From contig JAFSFN010000220.1 of the NCBI GenBank assembly GCA_017435185.1, positions 1 to 18,607 on the forward strand: a DNA stretch of 18,607 bases. The letters are read 5' to 3'. A program made the position numbers and the translations under genes. The stretch is from Clostridia bacterium. Lineage in GTDB: Bacteria; Bacillota; Clostridia; Christensenellales; CAG-138. The notes under the pieces were generated by a model that was not told where the DNA came from, did not search any database, and was given only the letters and a program-made list of their open reading frames with translations. Positions 6,217 to 13,510 of the stretch are shown here, one piece after another (the stretch's first letter is position 1; each line of letters opens with the position of its first letter).

Positions 6217-7605
6217 ATGAATATGAACTATTACGGAATAGACTTTAATGTTAAAAATGTCCCCTCCTTGGATAAGGAGTTCATACCCTGTGTTGCATGG
6301 ATGAAAGCATACAGCGAAAAAGCAACTGTTCCTTTCGCTATCGCAGTTGAGCGCAACAACGGCCGCACTGCTGTTTATGACACAAAGATAATAGGCACCG
6401 ACGAAGCATTTGACGCAGATCTTCGCTATGTTGAGCGTTTGGTAAAATTCATGCTTTGGTCAAAAGGCGGCTTCCGTGTAACACTCTGCGGCAACGAAAA
6501 GCTCGCCGCAAAAATAAAAGAAATATATTCCCTCGAAGGTGACCGCAAGTTCGACTTTGACTTCATGTCGAATGTTTACGAGCGCACATTCGAAGTTATT
6601 TCCGTTCCCTATGCAGAAAAGCCCGAAGAAAACGAACACGCAGAATCCGTCGGCAAGCACCTTGACGGCTGCCGCATCGGTTTCGACGCAGGCGGAAGCG
6701 ACCGTAAGGTCAGTGCTGTTATAGACGGTGAGCCTGTTTATTCGGAAGAAGTTGTCTGGTTCCCCAAAACTACGGAAGATCCCGACTACCATTTCAACGG
6801 CATCGTAGAAGCATTCAAAACCGCTGCCAGCAAAATGCCCAGAGTTGACGGTATCGGCGTTTCATCCGCAGGTGTTTATGTTGACAACAAAACAATGGTC
6901 GCATCACTCTTCCTTAAAGTTCCCAAGGACCAGTTTGATGCAAAGGTAAAAGATATTTATATTCGTGCGGCAAAAGAGATAGGCGATGTTCCCCTTGTTG
7001 TCGCAAATGACGGTGACGTTTCCGCTCTCGCAGGTGCAATGAGCCTGCAGGCAGGCGAAGTCATGGGTATGGCAATGGGCACAAGCGAAGCTGTCGGTTA
7101 TGTTGATGAAGACGGCAATATCGCAGGTTGGCTCAACGAACTCGCTTTTGCCCCCGTTGACCTTAATGAAGCCGCAATGGAAGACGAATGGTCTACGGAT
7201 ATCGGCGTAGGCTGCAAGTATTTCTCACAGGACGCTGTCATAAAGCTCGCTCCCAGAGCAGGCATCGAACTTGACGAAACACTTTCACTCGCCGATAAAC
7301 TCAAGCAGGTACAGTCTCTCATGGCAGAAGATGATGAGCGTGCCGCAAAAGTTTTTGAGAGCATCGGTTGCTATCTCGGCCACACTCTCCCCTTCTATGC
7401 AATGTTCTATGACCTCAGTTATCTCATTCTGCTCGGTCGTGTTACATCGGGCAAGGGCGGCGACATAGTTCTTGATGTTTGCAAGAAGGTTCTCAGCGAA
7501 GAATATCCCGAGCTTGCCGCAAAGCTCACAGTCATGCTCCCCGACGAAAAGATTCGTCGTGTGGGTCAGAGTGTAGCAGCAGCGAGCTTGCCCGCAATAA
7601 AATAA
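6217..7605 (+). CDS. ROK-family (ASKHA) putative sugar kinase with N-terminal extension
   Basis: The 462-aa protein holds a ROK-like fold after about residue 150. GFDAGGSDRKVSAV (about 155-168) is the first phosphate loop. GIGVSSAGV (about 212-220) is next. VANDGDVSALAGA has N264 and D265 in the place of the ROK Asn-Asp, where Asp is the catalytic base. GMAMGTSEAVGYVDEDG (about 285-301) matches the glycine-rich loop. The family's zinc motif CxCGxxGCxE is not seen. The N-terminal 150 residues have no helix-turn-helix, so a NagC-type repressor is unlikely. ROK proteins usually total about 300-400 aa. Just downstream lies nagA (15-base gap), so an amino-sugar or related substrate is likely but unproven. 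ATG at 6217 is chosen with AAGG 5 bases upstream; the ATG two codons later is possible. Confidence 0.72.
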   Translation: MNMNYYGIDFNVKNVPSLDKEFIPCVAWMKAYSEKATVPFAIAVERNNGRTAVYDTKIIGTDEAFDADLRYVERLVKFMLWSKGGFRVTLCGNEKLAAKIKEIYSLEGDRKFDFDFMSNVYERTFEVISVPYAEKPEENEHAESVGKHLDGCRIGFDAGGSDRKVSAVIDGEPVYSEEVVWFPKTTEDPDYHFNGIVEAFKTAASKMPRVDGIGVSSAGVYVDNKTMVASLFLKVPKDQFDAKVKDIYIRAAKEIGDVPLVVANDGDVSALAGAMSLQAGEVMGMAMGTSEAVGYVDEDGNIAGWLNELAFAPVDLNEAAMEDEWSTDIGVGCKYFSQDAVIKLAPRAGIELDETLSLADKLKQVQSLMAEDDERAAKVFESIGCYLGHTLPFYAMFYDLSYLILLGRVTSGKGGDIVLDVCKKVLSEEYPELAAKLTVMLPDEKIRRVGQSVAAASLPAIK

Positions 7606-7619
7606 GGAGGATACAAAAG

Positions 7620-8735
7620 ATGTTGTTTTCAAATGTAAAGTTCTTTGGTGATGATTTCAAATTCCACATTGGTGATGTTCTCGTTGAAAACGGCGAGATA
7701 ATATCCGCAACACAGACAGATGGCGATGGCAAAGGCGGCTATTTGCTCCCCGGCCTCATTGACATTCACTTCCACGGCAATTCAGGTGCAGACTTCTCTG
7801 ACGGCGACTACGAAGGTCTTAAAAAGATAGCAAAATATCATGCAGAGCATGGTGTAACTTCTTTCTCGCCCGCTTCAATGACTCTCCCCGAAGCAGTACT
7901 TGAAAAAGCATATAAAACGGCAGTTCAGCTTCGTGACGAAGCTCCCGAAGGCTTGTCTAAGATAGTCGGCATCACAATGGAAGGCCCCTTCTTCAACGAA
8001 AAGAAAAAGGGCGCACAGGCAGCAGAACATCTTCGCTTGCCCGATAAAGAAATGTTTGCTCGTCTCAACAAGGCGGCAGACGGCATGATCCGCATTGCTT
8101 GCATAGCTCCCGAGCTTGAAGGCGCACAAGATTTTATCAAAGAAGTTTCCAAGGTCGCTGTTTGCTCTGAAGCACATACCGATGCAAACTACGACGAAGC
8201 AGCCGCAGGCTTTGAAGCAGGCGCTCGCCATGTTACACATCTCTACAACGCAATGCCCGCTCTCGGTCACCGTACACCCGGTGTCATCGGCGCAGCTTCC
8301 GAACGTGACGATGTCACTGCTGAGCTTATCTGTGACGGCGTTCACATTCACAGAAGTGCAGTTCGTGCCGCTTTCAAAATGTTCGGTGAAAAGCGCATCT
8401 GCCTCATAAGTGACTCACTCTCCGCTTGCGGCATGGCTGACGGTATGTACCAGCTCGGCGGTCAGGATGTTATCGTCAAGGGCAACCGTGCAACGCTCAA
8501 AGACGGTACTCTCGCAGGCAGTGCAACTCCCCTCTTTGATTGTATGAAGACGGCTATCAGCTTCGGCATCCCCATGGAAGATGCAGTTCGCTGTGCTTCT
8601 TATAATCCCGCAACGGTTATGGGTATAGCTGACAAAGTTGGCACTGTTGCCGCCGGCAAGTGCGCAGACCTCATTCTCACTGACGATGACCTCAACATCT
8701 GCGAAGTTTACATTAACGGCGAAAAAGTGAGATAA
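7620..8735 (+). CDS. nagA: N-acetylglucosamine-6-phosphate deacetylase
   Basis: NagA removes acetate from GlcNAc-6-phosphate, giving glucosamine-6-phosphate in the cytoplasm. The 372-aa protein is an amidohydrolase with the family motifs: GLIDIHFHG (H50, H52), ITMEGPF (E121, metal ligand), HTDAN (H186), THLYNAM (H207) and ISDSL (D265, catalytic acid/base). SFSPASM replaces the usual T-rich strand. The end AGKCADLILTDDDLNI is also typical. The ATG at 7620 is preceded by a consensus AAGGAGG (7604-7610) that overlaps the ROK stop codon, so the two genes form an operon. The open frame extends upstream to 7479, but that part overlaps the ROK gene and is rejected. No nagB is in the window. Confidence 0.95.
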   Translation: MLFSNVKFFGDDFKFHIGDVLVENGEIISATQTDGDGKGGYLLPGLIDIHFHGNSGADFSDGDYEGLKKIAKYHAEHGVTSFSPASMTLPEAVLEKAYKTAVQLRDEAPEGLSKIVGITMEGPFFNEKKKGAQAAEHLRLPDKEMFARLNKAADGMIRIACIAPELEGAQDFIKEVSKVAVCSEAHTDANYDEAAAGFEAGARHVTHLYNAMPALGHRTPGVIGAASERDDVTAELICDGVHIHRSAVRAAFKMFGEKRICLISDSLSACGMADGMYQLGGQDVIVKGNRATLKDGTLAGSATPLFDCMKTAISFGIPMEDAVRCASYNPATVMGIADKVGTVAAGKCADLILTDDDLNICEVYINGEKVR

Positions 8736-8770
8736 TTACTTCCCAATCAAAAGTCAATAATATTTTAATC

Positions 8771-8806
8771 AAACCGCCCAGGTCTATCTGAGCGGTTTAA
8801 TCTTTA
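8771..8806 (+). terminator. Terminator after nagA
   Basis: AAACCGC and GCGGTTT (arms 8771-8777 and 8792-8798) pair, with an inner CAG/CTG extending the stem past one mismatch. AATCTTTA follows, a modest T-run. It lies 35 bases after the nagA stop. Confidence 0.65.
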
Positions 8807-8841
8807 TACTCATATATTTTGGTATGCCGTATTTTCTTAGT

Positions 8842-8908
8842 TATCAAGTACTCGAAGTATTTTATCCGAAAAAGTTCCTATACTTCTATCAAGTAGATGA
8901 AGTATAGG
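8842..8908 (+). promoter_or_regulatory. Repeat-rich probable operator of the small XRE regulator
   Basis: Two near-identical 19-bp units, TATCAAGTAnnnGAAGTAT at 8842-8860 and 8887-8905, lie 45 bases apart. Each contains AAGTA twice with a 9-base period. The second unit also forms a 10-bp inverted repeat CCTATACTTC/GAAGTATAGG (8877-8886 and 8899-8908). TATACT at 8879-8884 is a possible -10 box, though no good -35 was found. The inverted repeat runs into the ribosome site at about 8906-8911, so it could act as operator DNA, as an RNA hairpin, or both. Confidence 0.6.
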
Positions 8909-8916
8909 TGATTTGT

Positions 8917-9159
8917 ATGAAGTTAAATGAAGCCGTTTCAAAAAGAATAACCGAGCTATGTAAAAAAAGAAATATGACGCAGTATTCGCTTTCTCTTAAG
9001 AGCGGCGTTCCTCAATCCACACTCAGCACAATAATTAACTGCACATTTCCGAGTATGAAACTGCGCATTATTTATGAAATCTGCGAGGGATTTGAAATCA
9101 CTCTTGGTGAATTTTTTGATTCTCCCCTTTTTATCAGAGAAAATATTATCGATGGCTGA
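8917..9159 (+). CDS. Small XRE-family helix-turn-helix regulator
   Basis: This 80-aa protein is almost entirely one Cro/C1-type helix-turn-helix: ITELCKKRNMTQYSLSLKSG (about 11-30), then VPQSTLSTII as the recognition helix region, and a C-terminal FEITLGEFFDSPLF stretch typical of clostridial one-domain XRE proteins. The ATG at 8917 is chosen with AGGTGA 5-9 bases upstream; a GTG three codons earlier lies inside that site. It stands alone between terminators, with operator-like repeats directly before it, so self-repression is the simplest reading. Its other targets are unknown. Confidence 0.85.
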   Translation: MKLNEAVSKRITELCKKRNMTQYSLSLKSGVPQSTLSTIINCTFPSMKLRIIYEICEGFEITLGEFFDSPLFIRENIIDG

Positions 9160-9189
9160 TACAAAAGTTCATATTGCCGCACAAAACAA

Positions 9190-9237
9190 AACTGCCCCAA
9201 GAAGAGAACAAAACTCTTTTTAGGGCAGTTGATTTTT
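9190..9237. terminator. Bidirectional terminator between the XRE gene and the RHH gene
   Basis: AACTGCCC and GGGCAGTT (arms 9190-9197 and 9223-9230) enclose a second stem AAGAG/CTCTT. On the plus strand GATTTTT follows; on the minus strand TTTGTTTTG follows. It lies between two convergent genes and can serve both. Confidence 0.8.
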
Positions 9238-9277
9238 AGGTCGATATGTTGCTGTGCAATTTCGAATTTTTTATTTG

Positions 9278-9478
9278 TCAAATATCAAGTTCGGGCGGAA
9301 CATCAATCTCGTCTGATACATATTTACCGTTCTTCTTCCGCTGGCGGACACATTCGGTAAGCAGGTATTCGATTTGTCCGTTTACGGAGCGGAAATCATC
9401 CTCCGCCCAAGCCGCTATAGCATTGTAGAGTTTGGGCGAAAGGCGAAGCGGTATTTGTTTTTTCTGATTATCGTTCAT
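9278..9478 (-). CDS. Arc-type ribbon-helix-helix protein
   Basis: The 66-aa protein resembles Arc-like ribbon-helix-helix DNA-binding proteins. A short strand KKQIPLRLS (about 6-14) is followed by helix PKLYNAIAAWAEDD, then RSVNGQIEYLLTECVRQRKK as the second helix. An acidic tail ending PPELDI completes it. The ATG at 9478 shares one base with the stop of the preceding SPFH gene (TGATG), so translation is coupled and a TTG one codon earlier is not needed. The proteins may work together, or this one may repress the operon by binding the tandem palindromes at the SPFH promoter. Confidence 0.8.
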   Translation of the reverse strand: MNDNQKKQIPLRLSPKLYNAIAAWAEDDFRSVNGQIEYLLTECVRQRKKNGKYVSDEIDVPPELDI

Positions 9479-10497
9479 CAATAAAGACTACCCGAATTTA
9501 CTACAGGCTGTGCGTCATGGTTGCCGCAGAGCACGACGAGAAGATTTGACACCATTGCCGCCTTGCGTTCTTCGTCAAGCGTGACCACATTGTTTTCATT
9601 AAGGCGTTCAAGTGCCATTTCAACCATACCCACTGCGCCATCAACTATCATCTTTCGAGCGTCGATTATGGCAGAAGCCTGCTGGCGCTGAAGCATAACA
9701 GCCGCTATTTCGGGTGCATATGCAAGGTAAGTTATGCGTGCTTCAACAATTTCAATACCTGCTTCGTTAACACGCTGTTGTATCTCGTCACGGATACGAA
9801 TTGCAACCGTATCACTTGAACCTCTCAAGCTACCTTCATCGGCAATGCCGTCACCCGTTGTATCAACATTGGGTGCTATATCATAAGGATAAAGACGAAC
9901 TATGTTGCGAAGCGCACTGTCGCACTGCAACGAAAGGAATTCTTTATAGTTGTCAACATTGAATACAGCCTTTGCCGTATCAACTATGCGCCATGTAACA
10001 GCAATACCTATTTCAACAGGGTTGCCGAGGCAGTCATTTATCTTCTGCCTGTTATTGTTAAGTGTCATAACCTTGAGTGATATCTTGTTATTTGCAATCT
10101 CAACACCGTTTGCAGGCATATTTGTCATTGCCGCCATAACAGGATTCGCCGTTTTTACATCACCGCTCTGATTGAGCTTTGTCTTTGCGGCAGGATTAAC
10201 ACTTGTGCAGAAAGGATTTACAAAATAAAATCCATCGCCCTTGAGCGTGCCCACATACTTACCGAAAAGAGTCAAAACCAATGCTTCCTGCGGCTTCAAC
10301 ACTTTCAGACCCGGTATGGGGATCCAAAAAGCGCACAAAATAATTATACCGATTACCATGAGTGCAGGACTATCGCCATACTCATCCATACGGATTCCGC
10401 CGTATATCGTGAGTGCAAGACCCGCGATAAACGCTAAAATAACAAGCAACAATACTGCCATGCCGTTTTTTCTGGTGGACAAAATCTTTTCAGTCAT
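9478..10497 (-). CDS. Membrane-anchored SPFH/band-7 protein
   Basis: The 339-aa protein has two N-terminal transmembrane helices (about 12-33 and 45-62), then an SPFH domain from about 66 to 270: PQEALVLTLFGKYVGTLKGDGF, IAVTWRIVDTAKAVFNVDNY, and RIRDEIQQRVNEAGIEIVEARITYL, all broken here for length. A helical stretch (AAVMLQRQQASAIIDARK) and the tail CGNHDAQPVVNSGSLY follow. SPFH proteins form large ring- or cage-like membrane assemblies and organise membrane microdomains or proteases. The start is the ATG at 10497 because AGGAG (10507-10511) is 9 bases upstream; the ATG at 10506 touches that site. It is followed by an RHH gene overlapping by one base. No NfeD partner is in the window. Confidence 0.88.
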   Translation of the reverse strand: MTEKILSTRKNGMAVLLLVILAFIAGLALTIYGGIRMDEYGDSPALMVIGIIILCAFWIPIPGLKVLKPQEALVLTLFGKYVGTLKGDGFYFVNPFCTSVNPAAKTKLNQSGDVKTANPVMAAMTNMPANGVEIANNKISLKVMTLNNNRQKINDCLGNPVEIGIAVTWRIVDTAKAVFNVDNYKEFLSLQCDSALRNIVRLYPYDIAPNVDTTGDGIADEGSLRGSSDTVAIRIRDEIQQRVNEAGIEIVEARITYLAYAPEIAAVMLQRQQASAIIDARKMIVDGAVGMVEMALERLNENNVVTLDEERKAAMVSNLLVVLCGNHDAQPVVNSGSLY

Positions 10498-10510
10498 CAA
10501 AATCATCTCC

Positions 10511-10537
10511 TATCAGGTTGATATCAGAATGATATCA
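10511..10537. promoter_or_regulatory. Tandem TGATATCA boxes, probable operator of the SPFH-RHH operon
   Basis: Two perfect 8-bp palindromes TGATATCA lie at 10519-10526 and 10530-10537 with a 3-base gap. A third, degenerate box (TCCTATCA, 6/8) ends at 10515, so TATCA recurs every 11 bases, at 10511, 10522 and 10533. The boxes cover the -10 element, the transcript start region and the ribosome site. Tandem short palindromes are the binding pattern of RHH repressors such as MetJ. Confidence 0.6.
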
Positions 10538-10557
10538 TCAAGTTTTTTCTTTGTCAA
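10529..10557 (-). promoter_or_regulatory. Promoter of the SPFH-RHH operon
   Basis: On the minus strand a perfect -35 TTGACA (10552-10557), a 17-base spacer, and a -10 TATCAT (10529-10534) predict a start near 10522. The -10 lies inside the second TGATATCA box. Confidence 0.8.
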
Positions 10558-10631
10558 TAGGGATTTTGTTCTCACAGATATTCATTCATATCGACTTTTG
10601 CAATTTTTTTATTAACATTTTTAATGTACTA

Positions 10632-10660
10632 TTGTCGTATTGTATACTATTGGATAAAAT
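10632..10660 (+). promoter_or_regulatory. Promoter of the DUF975 gene
   Basis: TTGTCG (10632-10637, 4/6) and TAAAAT (10655-10660, 5/6) are 17 bases apart, predicting a start near 10667. A TATACT at 10642-10647 is an alternative -10 without a good -35. Confidence 0.5.
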
Positions 10661-10693
10661 CATATCCGTAAATTTTATTTTCAGGAGGCTTTT

Positions 10694-11272
10694 ATGGTTG
10701 CAAAAGATTTTAGGAACAAGGCATGGGCCGCTCTCAAGGGTAAATGGGGCACATTTGCTTTGATAGCTTTTATTTACTCACTTATCGTAAGTGCAGTAAC
10801 GGCAACAGGTATCGGCTCTATGTTAACCGTTATTGTTTCTGGTCCGCTGACATTGGGCGTATCCATCGTATCGCTGAAAGTAATCAGAGGCTTTGACATT
10901 GATCTTAAAGATATGTTCGAGGGTTTCAATAACTTTTTGAATTCTTTCCTTTTGGGCTTGGTAAACGCTATATTCGTTTTTCTCTGGTCTCTGCTTTTCT
11001 TCGTTCCCGGCATCATAAAGCAGCTTTCATACAGTATGAGCTACTATATCATGGCGGAAAATCCCGAAATATCACAGTCAGATGCAAGAAAGAAGTCGAT
11101 GGAAATGATGCAGGGTCACAAGTGGCGTCTTTTCTGCCTTCAGTTCAGCTTCATAGGCTGGATACTGTTGAGCATCCTCACACTCGGCATTCTTTTGTTC
11201 TGGATAATGCCATATATGCAGACAGCAGCAGCTGCCTTCTATGAGGATCTTAAAACAAAGCAAGCACAATAA
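10694..11272 (+). CDS. DUF975-family membrane protein
   Basis: The 192-aa integral membrane protein starts MVAKDFRNKAWAALKGKWG, the common opening of DUF975 proteins. It has about four to five hydrophobic helices: about 23-50, 75-105 and 145-180 are the strongest. A cytoplasmic-looking loop AENPEISQSDARKKSMEMMQGHKWRLFCL lies between them and is also typical (broken family motif: NP.....A...S...M.GHK). The family's function is unknown; members are often near envelope genes. AGGAGG at 10683-10688 supports the start. It is transcribed alone and ends at a strong hairpin. Confidence 0.85.
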   Translation: MVAKDFRNKAWAALKGKWGTFALIAFIYSLIVSAVTATGIGSMLTVIVSGPLTLGVSIVSLKVIRGFDIDLKDMFEGFNNFLNSFLLGLVNAIFVFLWSLLFFVPGIIKQLSYSMSYYIMAENPEISQSDARKKSMEMMQGHKWRLFCLQFSFIGWILLSILTLGILLFWIMPYMQTAAAAFYEDLKTKQAQ

Positions 11273-11286
11273 TAAAAATTAAACAT

Positions 11287-11320
11287 ACAAGAATCCGCCG
11301 AATGTTCGGCGGATTCTTGT
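11287..11320. terminator. Long hairpin between convergent genes, probable bidirectional terminator
   Basis: A perfect 16-bp inverted repeat (arms 11287-11302 and 11305-11320) leaves a 2-base centre (in practice a small loop). The T-runs after it are interrupted on both strands. Its place between the ends of the DUF975 gene and the minus-strand zinc-ribbon cluster fits termination in both directions. Confidence 0.75.
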
Positions 11321-11330
11321 GTTGAGAAGT

Positions 11331-12815
11331 TTATTTTGTCTGCTCTTTGAGGATTAATTCAAAACCTTTTCCGACAATCTTCGCTTGTTCTATATCAAGT
11401 GTTCCTGTCAATTCTATCGTATAAACATTGCGAGGATTTTTTATCCATGCACCCGGTTTAAGCTGTACCGAGAGCGTATCTGCGTCAACATTACCATTCA
11501 TTACATAACTGCCATTTGGGAACCTTGGCACATCATCAGACGGCCCAAAAGCGAAAGTTGCCTCAAACGAATTATTATTTTCGGAATTCACAGTCATTAC
11601 CACTGACGGTTTACTGCCATTGCGCGCCGATGTATAATAACCCGCCCATTCTCCGGTAAGTGTAAGGCTTTCTATCTCTGCCTCACAGTCCATCGTATCT
11701 GCTTCCCATGCAGAATTATTATATTTATATGTCGCTACGGCACTTACTGCTATCACTGCCACTTTCTTTTCTATTTTGAATGAGCAATTCACCGTAACAG
11801 TTCCTTTTTCCCAGTCAAACACTTGATTGTCAACTGTCAGGCCGGATATATCAGCCTCATCGACCGTAAGCTCCTGTGTGCCGTTGTTACTGCTTACAGT
11901 TATTGACTTTGTCTGCAATACCGTTTTAAGTTGTTCTTCATCTGCTTCAAATGCACAGCCTTCTCTATATGCAATCTCGCCGCTTTCATTGTTTTTGAAA
12001 TATGTGAGATACCAGCTATCCTCATCAAATACAAACGCCGCCTCAGCAGTAAGTTCGCACTCAGCAACTTCAGATTGCACCTTATACGATATATTCACTT
12101 TATCGGTCACATTTTCTAAATCGGTATTTTGGCTATCGATTGTTACATCAGCAAGATTGCTTTCATCAAGCATAATCTTGACGCCGTTTGAAAGTGTTAC
12201 TTCCCTGCCCACAAGTTTTTCTTTGACCATTTCTTCAGTCACACCCTTGAGCGGAAGCATACTCCATTTTTCTTCTTCGCAAGGAATTATTTCTTTTATT
12301 TCCCAATTATAGGAATTGCGCTCATATATGAGCTGATATCTTTGCGTATGTTCAAGTTCGGCATCTTGAGCCACTACAGTACAATACACATTCAGCATCT
12401 CGCCATCTCTGACTTTTTCATCGATTACAAGGCTTGAGATATCAACTTTTTCATCAAATTGATTTCCCTGTACATATGTTCTGAGCTGAGCATCTATAGC
12501 TTCATCCTCGGGAAGCAATGTAATTATCAGTGCAAATATAACGCCTGCCGCAATCAACAGCACAAGTGCAATTATAAGTACCCACAGCCAAACTTTTCCC
12601 TTCTTCTTTTTGGGCGCACTTTCCTCGAATACAAGCATCGGTGTCACTTGATTCACTTCATTGTCGCTGAAGTAGTTTATCTCTTTTTTCTCAGTTGCAA
12701 AAACAGGCTCCGCCTGTTCTTGCTCCTGCTTATCGGGAATATAAACAGGCTCTCCACACCTGGCGCAAAACCTTACATTATCGGTGAGCTGTGCTCCGCA
12801 CTTGCTACAAAACAT
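11331..12815 (-). CDS. Zinc-ribbon membrane protein with three repeated extracytoplasmic domains
   Basis: The 494-aa protein starts with a zinc ribbon (C3, C6, C17, C20), then a charged linker, a KKKK stop signal (about 69-72) and one transmembrane helix (about 75-101). The rest is probably outside the membrane. I see three similar units of 70-85 residues (about 107-176, 197-273, 293-375), each with a pattern of strand, hydrophobic/polar alternation and a closing aromatic W..D or W.I motif, and each preceded by Val/Leu-Thr or Ile-Ser. A final β-rich domain (about 385-494) contains GEWAGYYTSARNG and LKPGAWIKNP. Function unknown; the fold of the units resembles NTF2 or Ig-like modules, which I cannot settle by eye. 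AGGAGG precedes the ATG. It is last in a four-gene cluster. Confidence 0.8.
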   Translation of the reverse strand: MFCSKCGAQLTDNVRFCARCGEPVYIPDKQEQEQAEPVFATEKKEINYFSDNEVNQVTPMLVFEESAPKKKKGKVWLWVLIIALVLLIAAGVIFALIITLLPEDEAIDAQLRTYVQGNQFDEKVDISSLVIDEKVRDGEMLNVYCTVVAQDAELEHTQRYQLIYERNSYNWEIKEIIPCEEEKWSMLPLKGVTEEMVKEKLVGREVTLSNGVKIMLDESNLADVTIDSQNTDLENVTDKVNISYKVQSEVAECELTAEAAFVFDEDSWYLTYFKNNESGEIAYREGCAFEADEEQLKTVLQTKSITVSSNNGTQELTVDEADISGLTVDNQVFDWEKGTVTVNCSFKIEKKVAVIAVSAVATYKYNNSAWEADTMDCEAEIESLTLTGEWAGYYTSARNGSKPSVVMTVNSENNNSFEATFAFGPSDDVPRFPNGSYVMNGNVDADTLSVQLKPGAWIKNPRNVYTIELTGTLDIEQAKIVGKGFELILKEQTK

Positions 12816-12832
12816 TTATCTTCCTCCTGCAA

Positions 12833-13480
12833 TCAGTAACTTGTCATACTAAGAACATCTATATACCATGTTCCGTCTATTTTTATTACAGGTATATACC
12901 TGGTAAATGTATCGCTTCGCTTTTTGCCTTTTTCTTCTACTTCTATTTCTTCTTTCTTTGCATCGCTGACTTCTATGTCAAATTCATCTTCGTATTTTTC
13001 CTTAATATCGCGAAGATCGCTGTTTGAATAGGCTTCTTCACCTATTGATTTACATGAAAACTTATATTTCTCACCGTACAGCGTTTCCAAAGATTCAACC
13101 CGGTCTTCAAGCTCCTCACTCATTTTATCATAATATTCATTCTTATTTTCAAAATTTTCTTTTTCTATTTGTTCTTCAATGAACTCTTTTGGGCAAAGCT
13201 GGCACATTGTTTTTGCGTCGGCCTTATACATAGCTTCTACAAAATCTACTGCCACGCTGTCCGAGCTCTTACCTCCGAACAAAGCTACACATAAAACAAC
13301 GACAATGGCCGCTGCCAGCAATACAGCAATAATGCCTATTGTTCGATCACTCGTCTTCCTTTTAGTTGCAGCAGGACTGTTATATAACGCATTACCTGCC
13401 TGCGAATGCATTTGTGCACCACATGCCGTACAAAAGAATGCTCCGTCAGGATTGTTTGATCCGCATTTTCCGCAAAACAT
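12833..13480 (-). CDS. Zinc-ribbon membrane protein with one extracytoplasmic domain
   Basis: The 215-aa protein has a zinc ribbon at the N-terminus (C3, C6, C17, C20), a linker, one transmembrane helix (about 47-68), and a C-terminal domain. That domain is strongly charged and helical up to about 190 (SVAVDFVEAMYKADAKTMCQ, then many Glu/Lys), and ends in strands (RYIPVIKIDGTWYIDVLS). A helix followed by strands with a closing W-Y-I-D is the pattern of NTF2-like/DUF4878 domains; this assignment is tentative. GAGGAG lies just before the ATG. It shares its architecture with the next gene (17-base gap), so the pair likely arose by duplication. Role unknown. Confidence 0.78.
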   Translation of the reverse strand: MFCGKCGSNNPDGAFFCTACGAQMHSQAGNALYNSPAATKRKTSDRTIGIIAVLLAAAIVVVLCVALFGGKSSDSVAVDFVEAMYKADAKTMCQLCPKEFIEEQIEKENFENKNEYYDKMSEELEDRVESLETLYGEKYKFSCKSIGEEAYSNSDLRDIKEKYEDEFDIEVSDAKKEEIEVEEKGKKRSDTFTRYIPVIKIDGTWYIDVLSMTSY

Positions 13481-13510
13481 AGTTTTCTCCTCTATCGCTT
13501 ATAATTGTTT

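Noticed and set aside
6217..6660. Possibility that the ROK protein is a NagC-type repressor
   Set aside because: The N-terminal 150 residues show no helix-turn-helix pattern.
7479..7619. 47-residue upstream extension of NagA
   Set aside because: It lies inside the ROK gene in another frame; a consensus AAGGAGG directs initiation at 7620.
8842..8908. CRISPR or mobile-element repeat
   Set aside because: Only two short units without regular spacers, placed directly at a regulator start; an operator is simpler.
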